Shown here piece by piece: positions 20,153 to 23,977 of a stretch of DNA of 23,977 nucleotides. The notes below the pieces were generated by a model, which saw only the letters and a program-made list of their open reading frames with translations, ran no database searches and had not been told where the DNA came from. Both the position numbers and the translations under genes were made by a program. The stretch comes from an uncultured Christensenella sp. (lineage in GTDB: Bacteria; Bacillota; Clostridia; Christensenellales; Borkfalkiaceae): positions 1 through 23,977 of the forward strand of contig CAJTQE010000001.1 in assembly GCA_910578655.1 (NCBI GenBank). The letters are read 5' to 3'. Positions within the stretch are counted from its first letter, which is position 1, and the number at the start of each line of letters is the position of its first letter.

Positions 20153-22479
20153 AAACTTTTGCTTTGGCAGGCAACCCCAATTGCGGAAAAACGACGCTTT
20201 TCAATGCGCTTACGGGTTCGACGGCGCACGTCGGAAACTGGCCGGGCGTTACCGTAGACAAGCGGGAAGGCTTATATAAAGGCGGCGAAAGCAATGTAAA
20301 AATCGTCGATTTGCCCGGTATCTATTCTTTGTCGCCGTATACGCCCGAAGAGATTATTTCGCGCAATTTTATATTAGACGGGAAACCCGACGGAATAATT
20401 AATATAGTCGATGCGACCAATTTAGAGCGCAATTTATATCTTACCACGCAGCTACTGGAAACGGACGTTCCCGTCATAATCGCGCTGAATATGACGGACG
20501 AGGTTGAAAAGGCAGGCGAAAAGATAGACGAAAGCTTGCTTGAAAGTGCGCTCGGCGTGCCTGTCGTTTCAATTTCAGCGCTCAAAAACAAGGGTATAAA
20601 GCGGTTAATGGAAAGGGCTGCCGCTCTGCCTGCCTCGCGCAAGGGCGTAACCGTTTTGCAGGATGCGCTGAAAAACGAAATTGCCGTGGCGCGCGCCTAC
20701 TATGAAAACGAAGGCGTATCCTCGCCGTTGTTTCACGCTGTTAAACTTCTCGAAAACGACGAAATCGAGCGCGAAAGAAAAGGGGCGAAAGAAGCTGTCG
20801 CCGCATTGAATTCAGACCTCGAAGCGGAAATCGCCGACAGGCGTTACAGGTACATATCGTCAAATCTTGCGTCCGCAAAAGCCGGCGCAAAAAAGACGGC
20901 TTTTACAAAATCGGATAAGATAGACAGAATTCTCACTCATAGAATCTGGTCCATTCCCATATTTATAGTAGTGCTGTTTGCTGTTTTCCATCTGACCTTT
21001 TCGGAAAATCTGCTCTTTCTGAACGGCTTTACCGAAAGTCAGGGTTGGATGCCCGCGCTTGAAGAACTCGGTTACGGCGACAGCTTCGGTACGTCGCTGC
21101 TTGCCTGCTTTTACGACGGCGCGGTATTTTCTCCGGGAGTGATTTTAACTAATTTACTCAATCTCGTGCTCGGCTATATAAGCGACGGAGTTTCCGCGCT
21201 GATAGGCGTTTGCGGCGGTTCGGCGTGGGTAGACAGCCTCGTCTGCGACGCGATACTCGGCGGTATATTCGCCGTGCTCGGCTTCCTGCCGCAGATTTTG
21301 TTTCTGTTTCTCGGCTTTTCGGTTATGGAGGATACGGGATATATGGCGCGTATTGCGTTCGTGCTTGACAGAATTTTCCGCCGCTTCGGACTTTCGGGCA
21401 GGGCGTTTATGCCTATGATAATGGGTTTCGGATGTTCGCTTCCGGCAATGATTAACACGCGCACTCTTGCCGATGAAAAGGAACGAACCGCTACGATAAG
21501 GGTAATTCCGTTTTTCTCCTGCGGGGCAAAGCTGCCCATACTTACTGCAATGTCGGGCGGAATACTCGCTGTGTTCGGCGTCGGAAACGTCGATTTGATT
21601 ACGCTTTCTATGTATCTTGCCGGTATTGTAATAGCTGTGTGCGCGGTGCTCTTAATGCGCAATACCACTATGCGCGGCGAAACTCCGCCGTTTATTATGG
21701 AATTGCCTGCGTACCGTCTGCCGGCAATCAAAAATTTGCTGCGGCATTTGTGGGATAAAGCAAAGCACTTCGTCAAAAAGGCGTTTACTATCATTTTTGC
21801 GTCGACGGTAATTATCTGGGTTCTGCAATCATTTTCCTGGAACTGGGAATTTTTATTACAGGACGCGCAGCAGCTTTTCGGTGCTGACCCCGTGAAGTGG
21901 CAGTCGCTTGCGGAAATAGAGGGGCTTGTAAATGTGCAGACCGATAAATCCATTCTCGGAAGCTTGGGCATGTTTGTGCAGCCTCTGTTCACGCCGCTCG
22001 GCTTCGGCTCGCAGCTTGGCAAGACGTTTGGCTGGGTATTCGCGGTTGCGGCAATAACCGGTCTCGTTGCAAAGGAAAACGTAATTGCAACTTTCGGCGC
22101 ACTGGCGGCAGTTGTTGCCGGCGCATACGTGGATTGGGAGGCGGACGAGGTTGCAACCGCCGTCGCAATGATTGAGGGTACGGGCATTACTATTCCGGCG
22201 ATTATAGCGTTTATAGTTTTCAATATGACCACTATTCCCTGCTTTGCGGCTTGCGCAACCGCAAAGGCCGAACTTACGAAAGGCACATTCAGGTGGACGC
22301 TTGTTTTCTGGTTGGTTACAAGCTATCTTGCCGCTGCCGCTATCTATACGGTGGGCAGTTGGTGGTGGACGCTGTTTATCTGGCTCGCGGTTGCAGGCGC
22401 TGCCGTAACGCTTATCGTTTTGAGAAATACAGGCAAATTCGACGTAACTAAAATTTTTAAAAAGAGGAGTAAAAAATGA
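20149..22479 (+). CDS. feoB: Ferrous iron transport protein FeoB
   Basis: 776-residue cytoplasmic-membrane Fe(II) transporter with an N-terminal GTPase domain. G motifs: GNPNCGKT (8-15), T35 region (G2), DLPG (54-57), NMTD (114-117) and SAL (143-145). A helical linker domain follows, then a membrane domain with two Gate regions. The FGCSLPA and FFSCGAKLPI stretches hold the conserved Gate cysteines. The frame extends upstream, but the ATG at 20149 gives the family start (KTFALAGNPNCG) and overlaps the feoA2 stop. The Cys-rich peptide gene follows with the same ATGA overlap. Probably iron-repressed through the upstream boxes. Confidence 0.97.
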   Translation: MKTFALAGNPNCGKTTLFNALTGSTAHVGNWPGVTVDKREGLYKGGESNVKIVDLPGIYSLSPYTPEEIISRNFILDGKPDGIINIVDATNLERNLYLTTQLLETDVPVIIALNMTDEVEKAGEKIDESLLESALGVPVVSISALKNKGIKRLMERAAALPASRKGVTVLQDALKNEIAVARAYYENEGVSSPLFHAVKLLENDEIERERKGAKEAVAALNSDLEAEIADRRYRYISSNLASAKAGAKKTAFTKSDKIDRILTHRIWSIPIFIVVLFAVFHLTFSENLLFLNGFTESQGWMPALEELGYGDSFGTSLLACFYDGAVFSPGVILTNLLNLVLGYISDGVSALIGVCGGSAWVDSLVCDAILGGIFAVLGFLPQILFLFLGFSVMEDTGYMARIAFVLDRIFRRFGLSGRAFMPMIMGFGCSLPAMINTRTLADEKERTATIRVIPFFSCGAKLPILTAMSGGILAVFGVGNVDLITLSMYLAGIVIAVCAVLLMRNTTMRGETPPFIMELPAYRLPAIKNLLRHLWDKAKHFVKKAFTIIFASTVIIWVLQSFSWNWEFLLQDAQQLFGADPVKWQSLAEIEGLVNVQTDKSILGSLGMFVQPLFTPLGFGSQLGKTFGWVFAVAAITGLVAKENVIATFGALAAVVAGAYVDWEADEVATAVAMIEGTGITIPAIIAFIVFNMTTIPCFAACATAKAELTKGTFRWTLVFWLVTSYLAAAAIYTVGSWWWTLFIWLAVAGAAVTLIVLRNTGKFDVTKIFKKRSKK

Positions 22480-22625
22480 ACGCGTTCGACATCGTCGTAA
22501 CGGTAATTATCGCCGTTTCCGCTCTCGCCGTGACAGGTTGGCTTATCTATAAAAAAGTAAAACGCAAGGGCGGCTGCTGCGACTGCGGCGGTTGCACCGC
22601 CTGCGATAAATGTAAAAAAAAGTAA
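22476..22625 (+). CDS. FeoB-associated Cys-rich membrane peptide
   Basis: 49 residues. A single transmembrane helix (about 4-24, FDIVVTVIIAVSALAVTGWL) is followed by a basic stretch (YKKVKRKG) and a cysteine cluster with six Cys, reading CCDCGGCTACDKCKKK. This is the known arrangement of small Cys-rich proteins encoded after feoB in Bacillota; they may hand over or sense iron, but this is not proven. The start overlaps the feoB stop by 4 bases and uses a GAGGAG ribosome-binding site. Confidence 0.9.
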   Translation: MNAFDIVVTVIIAVSALAVTGWLIYKKVKRKGGCCDCGGCTACDKCKKK

Positions 22626-22629
22626 TAAT

Positions 22630-22664
22630 AAACCCGAGCGTTTTAAAAACGCTCGGGTTTGTCA
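22630..22664 (+). terminator. Terminator of the feo operon
   Basis: AAACCCGAGCGTTTT (22630-22644) and AAAACGCTCGGGTTT (22646-22660) form a long stem; with a normal loop about 11 bp remain paired. GTTTGTC follows. It lies 5 bases after the last feo gene. Confidence 0.8.
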
Positions 22665-22708
22665 TTCTGTGCGGAAAAAACTTGACGCCGTCCCCCTTTA
22701 TGTTGGTA

Positions 22709-22737
22709 TTGACATTTCTTGGCATTTGTGTTATTAT
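22709..22737 (+). promoter_or_regulatory. Promoter of the AT-rich gene pair
   Basis: TTGACA (22709-22714), 17 bases, TATTAT (22732-22737), upstream of the broken small gene and the 205-residue protein gene. Confidence 0.75.
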
Positions 22738-22764
22738 TTAATAAAATTTAAGGTATGTGGTTAA

Positions 22765-23014
22765 ATGATTAAAAGGAAATTTTGGCTTGTATATTAAGTT
22801 TATGCTTTATTGTAAGCTTAATATTATCTTCATTCGGCGTTTACGCTGCTATCAAAGATATGGATAAAGTTATTATAGACCCACTCGGCACGGGACAAAG
22901 TATTTTCAGAAAGACCTAGTTTCTTGGCTAGGTGATTTGCAGCAGCTAACCAATAGCGTTTCTAGAATAAATTGGTTTTTTAAAGACTACGAGCTTTTAA
23001 GCGGAGGAAGATAA
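22765..23014 (+). pseudogene. Small membrane-anchored protein gene with two -1 frameshifts
   Basis: As it stands the ATG at 22765 gives only 10 codons. If one T is added to the TTTT at 22780-22783 and one A to the AAA at 22910-22912, a single 83-residue product results. It has a basic start (MIKRKF), one transmembrane helix (LACILSLCFIVSLILSSFGVY), the segment KDMDKVIIDPLGTGQSIF, and a soluble tail (DLVSWLGDLQQLTNSV... ELLSGGR) ending at the TAA at 23012. Both breaks are single-base losses in homopolymers, so decay or sequencing error are both possible. Its end contains the ribosome-binding site of the next gene, so the two form a unit. No family was recognised. Confidence 0.6.
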
Positions 23015-23019
23015 ATTTT

Positions 23020-23637
23020 ATGTGTAAGAATAAAAAAGCGAAAAATAGCATTTTCACAGCCGTAATGGTAAGTGTCTTTGTAATCACAGGGACGTGCGTC
23101 ATTTTGTTTTTTGTGGTACTGTCAAATATTTTCGGTGAAAAAGGACTTAAAGGCAATTTGTTTGACGAAAAAGTATTAATCAAGTATGAAATAAGTTGGC
23201 TAAAAAAACCGCGAAACGCTGTTAATGAAAAGCAATACTGTGAACAGTTTTACTATATTTTTGAGTGTGAAATATTCGATATCGAAAATTTTGAAGAGTA
23301 TGCCGAAACGGTTTTTAAAAACTTCAAGTTAGGCAATTATACCATTGCGCATTATGTAAGAACAGTTGATATTATGCCGCAACCGCTTTTTTGCGAAGTA
23401 GCTCAGTCCGATGAACTTCCCGACTATTGTAAGGTTTATGACGATGAAATCTGCTATACGTTTTATTATTCGACGCAAACGGTTGAAAAAATGAAAGAAA
23501 AGGACAACGCAAAGATTTTCGGTGATAGAAGCTTAGAGATTGTGTTTTTAAAAAACATAACGGAAAAGGGGATATACAAAATGAAGATACGGTTATTCGG
23601 CGGCAAACTTGAAAACAGCAATATTATTTGCGAATAG
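23020..23637 (+). CDS. Unrecognised membrane-anchored protein
   Basis: 205 residues. A lysine-rich N-terminus (MCKNKKAKN) is followed by one hydrophobic segment at about 12-36, then a soluble, acidic and aromatic-rich domain that should lie outside the cell. No catalytic motif is evident. Five cysteines sit in the soluble part (in YCEQ, FECE, LFCEV, DYCKV and EICY), plus one near the end. The gene is AT-richer than its neighbours, with many AAA, ATT and TTT codons, suggesting an accessory or recently acquired gene. A GGAGG ribosome-binding site lies within the end of the broken upstream gene, with which it shares a promoter. Confidence 0.7.
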   Translation: MCKNKKAKNSIFTAVMVSVFVITGTCVILFFVVLSNIFGEKGLKGNLFDEKVLIKYEISWLKKPRNAVNEKQYCEQFYYIFECEIFDIENFEEYAETVFKNFKLGNYTIAHYVRTVDIMPQPLFCEVAQSDELPDYCKVYDDEICYTFYYSTQTVEKMKEKDNAKIFGDRSLEIVFLKNITEKGIYKMKIRLFGGKLENSNIICE

Positions 23638-23670
23638 CCAAAAAGAGTATACTCATTTAAGAGGCACGTT

Positions 23671-23977
23671 ATGATTAAAATTTCTCAAAGGTCGGGGGCA
23701 ATTGCGCCGAGTATGACGCTTGCCATTTCCGCAAGAGCCAACGAGCTTAAAGCGTCGGGCGAAAAAATAATCAATTTCGGCGTGGGCGAACCCGATTTCG
23801 CTACGCCTGCGCACATAGTGCAAGCCGCTAAGGACGCGCTTGACAAAGGCTATACGAAGTACGTTGCCGCGTCCGGACTGCCTGCGCTTAAAAACGCAAT
23901 TGTAAAAAAACTGAAAACCGAAAACAATCTCGATTACGCCCCGTCGCAGATAATCGTTTCAAACGGCGCGAAACATT
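23671..23977 (+). CDS. Class I/II pyridoxal-phosphate aminotransferase, N-terminal part
   Basis: The first 102 residues are inside the window; the gene runs off the right edge. The start MIKISQRSGAIAPSMTLAISARANELKASG in family style, the INFGVGEPDF(A)TP motif near 36-47, and YTKYVAASGLPALKNAI near 64-80 match bacterial aspartate aminotransferases of the AspB type. These transfer an amino group from aspartate to 2-oxoglutarate using pyridoxal phosphate. The catalytic lysine is beyond the window, so substrate specificity cannot be judged. A GAGG ribosome-binding site lies 7 bases upstream. A 10-bp palindrome GAGTATACTC (23645-23654) precedes it. Confidence 0.92.
   Translation, partial: MIKISQRSGAIAPSMTLAISARANELKASGEKIINFGVGEPDFATPAHIVQAAKDALDKGYTKYVAASGLPALKNAIVKKLKTENNLDYAPSQIIVSNGAKH

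Noticed and set aside
22777..22920. Programmed -1 frameshifting to explain the broken small gene
   Set aside because: Two separate shifts would be needed, neither run is a classic X-XXY-YYZ slippery heptamer with a clear downstream structure, and simple base loss in homopolymers explains both.
23645..23654. GAGTATACTC as an operator of the aminotransferase gene
   Set aside because: A 10-bp palindrome is short enough to occur by chance, and no second copy or promoter geometry supports it.

Overview
The window looks like a chromosomal segment of an uncultured Bacillota (Firmicutes), class Clostridia. The reasons are the gene order rplO-secY-adk-map-KOW protein-infA-rpmJ-rpsM-rpsK-rpsD-rpoA-rplQ, the Cys-containing zinc forms of S4, L31 and L36, and the standard-code genes with strong TTGACA/TATAAT promoters. 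The collagen-like lipoprotein and small paralogous membrane proteins recall gut Christensenellales-type metagenome assemblies; that placement is an inference.

Layout. 1-7095: end of the ribosomal-protein/secY/rpoA operon, interrupted between rpmJ and rpsM by a 120-bp imperfect inverted repeat and closed by a strong bidirectional terminator. 7090-9995: an accessory block with an XRE-type regulator, a divergent lipoprotein carrying a collagen-like Gly-X-Y tract and three Ig-like repeats, and two paralogous two-helix membrane proteins, each with its own promoter. 9998-13364 (minus strand): a medium-chain dehydrogenase that has lost its catalytic zinc ligands, a cardiolipin synthase and a YfcE-type phosphodiesterase. 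A degenerate tandem repeat lies between the first two. 13364-13645: a 282-bp palindromic, MITE-like element lying exactly between the dehydrogenase start codon and what looks like its original promoter.

13793-16974: rpmE, a fused DUF1385(YqhQ)-PrmC protein, and prfA, which encodes the release factor that PrmC methylates. 17020-19029: a MATE exporter and a convergent 2H phosphoesterase. 19142-22625: an iron-uptake block with a short DtxR-type repressor, two FeoA proteins, FeoB and a FeoB-associated Cys-rich peptide, with three copies of a 14-bp iron-box-like motif. 22709-23637: an AT-richer pair consisting of a small membrane-protein gene broken by two one-base frameshifts and an unrecognised membrane-anchored protein. 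23671-end: the start of a class I aminotransferase.

The most notable observations are these. (1) Removing the palindromic element at 13364-13645, with one TA, restores TTGCCA-17 bp-TATAAT-6 bp-ATG. This is the same leaderless layout seen intact in front of yfcE and the DtxR-type gene, so the element appears to have inserted at a TA at the start codon of a leaderless gene. (2) The YqhQ-PrmC fusion. (3) The three-site putative iron regulon. (4) The XRE-gene/lipoprotein intergenic region, with one perfect and one degenerate 19-bp operator spaced 50 bp apart.
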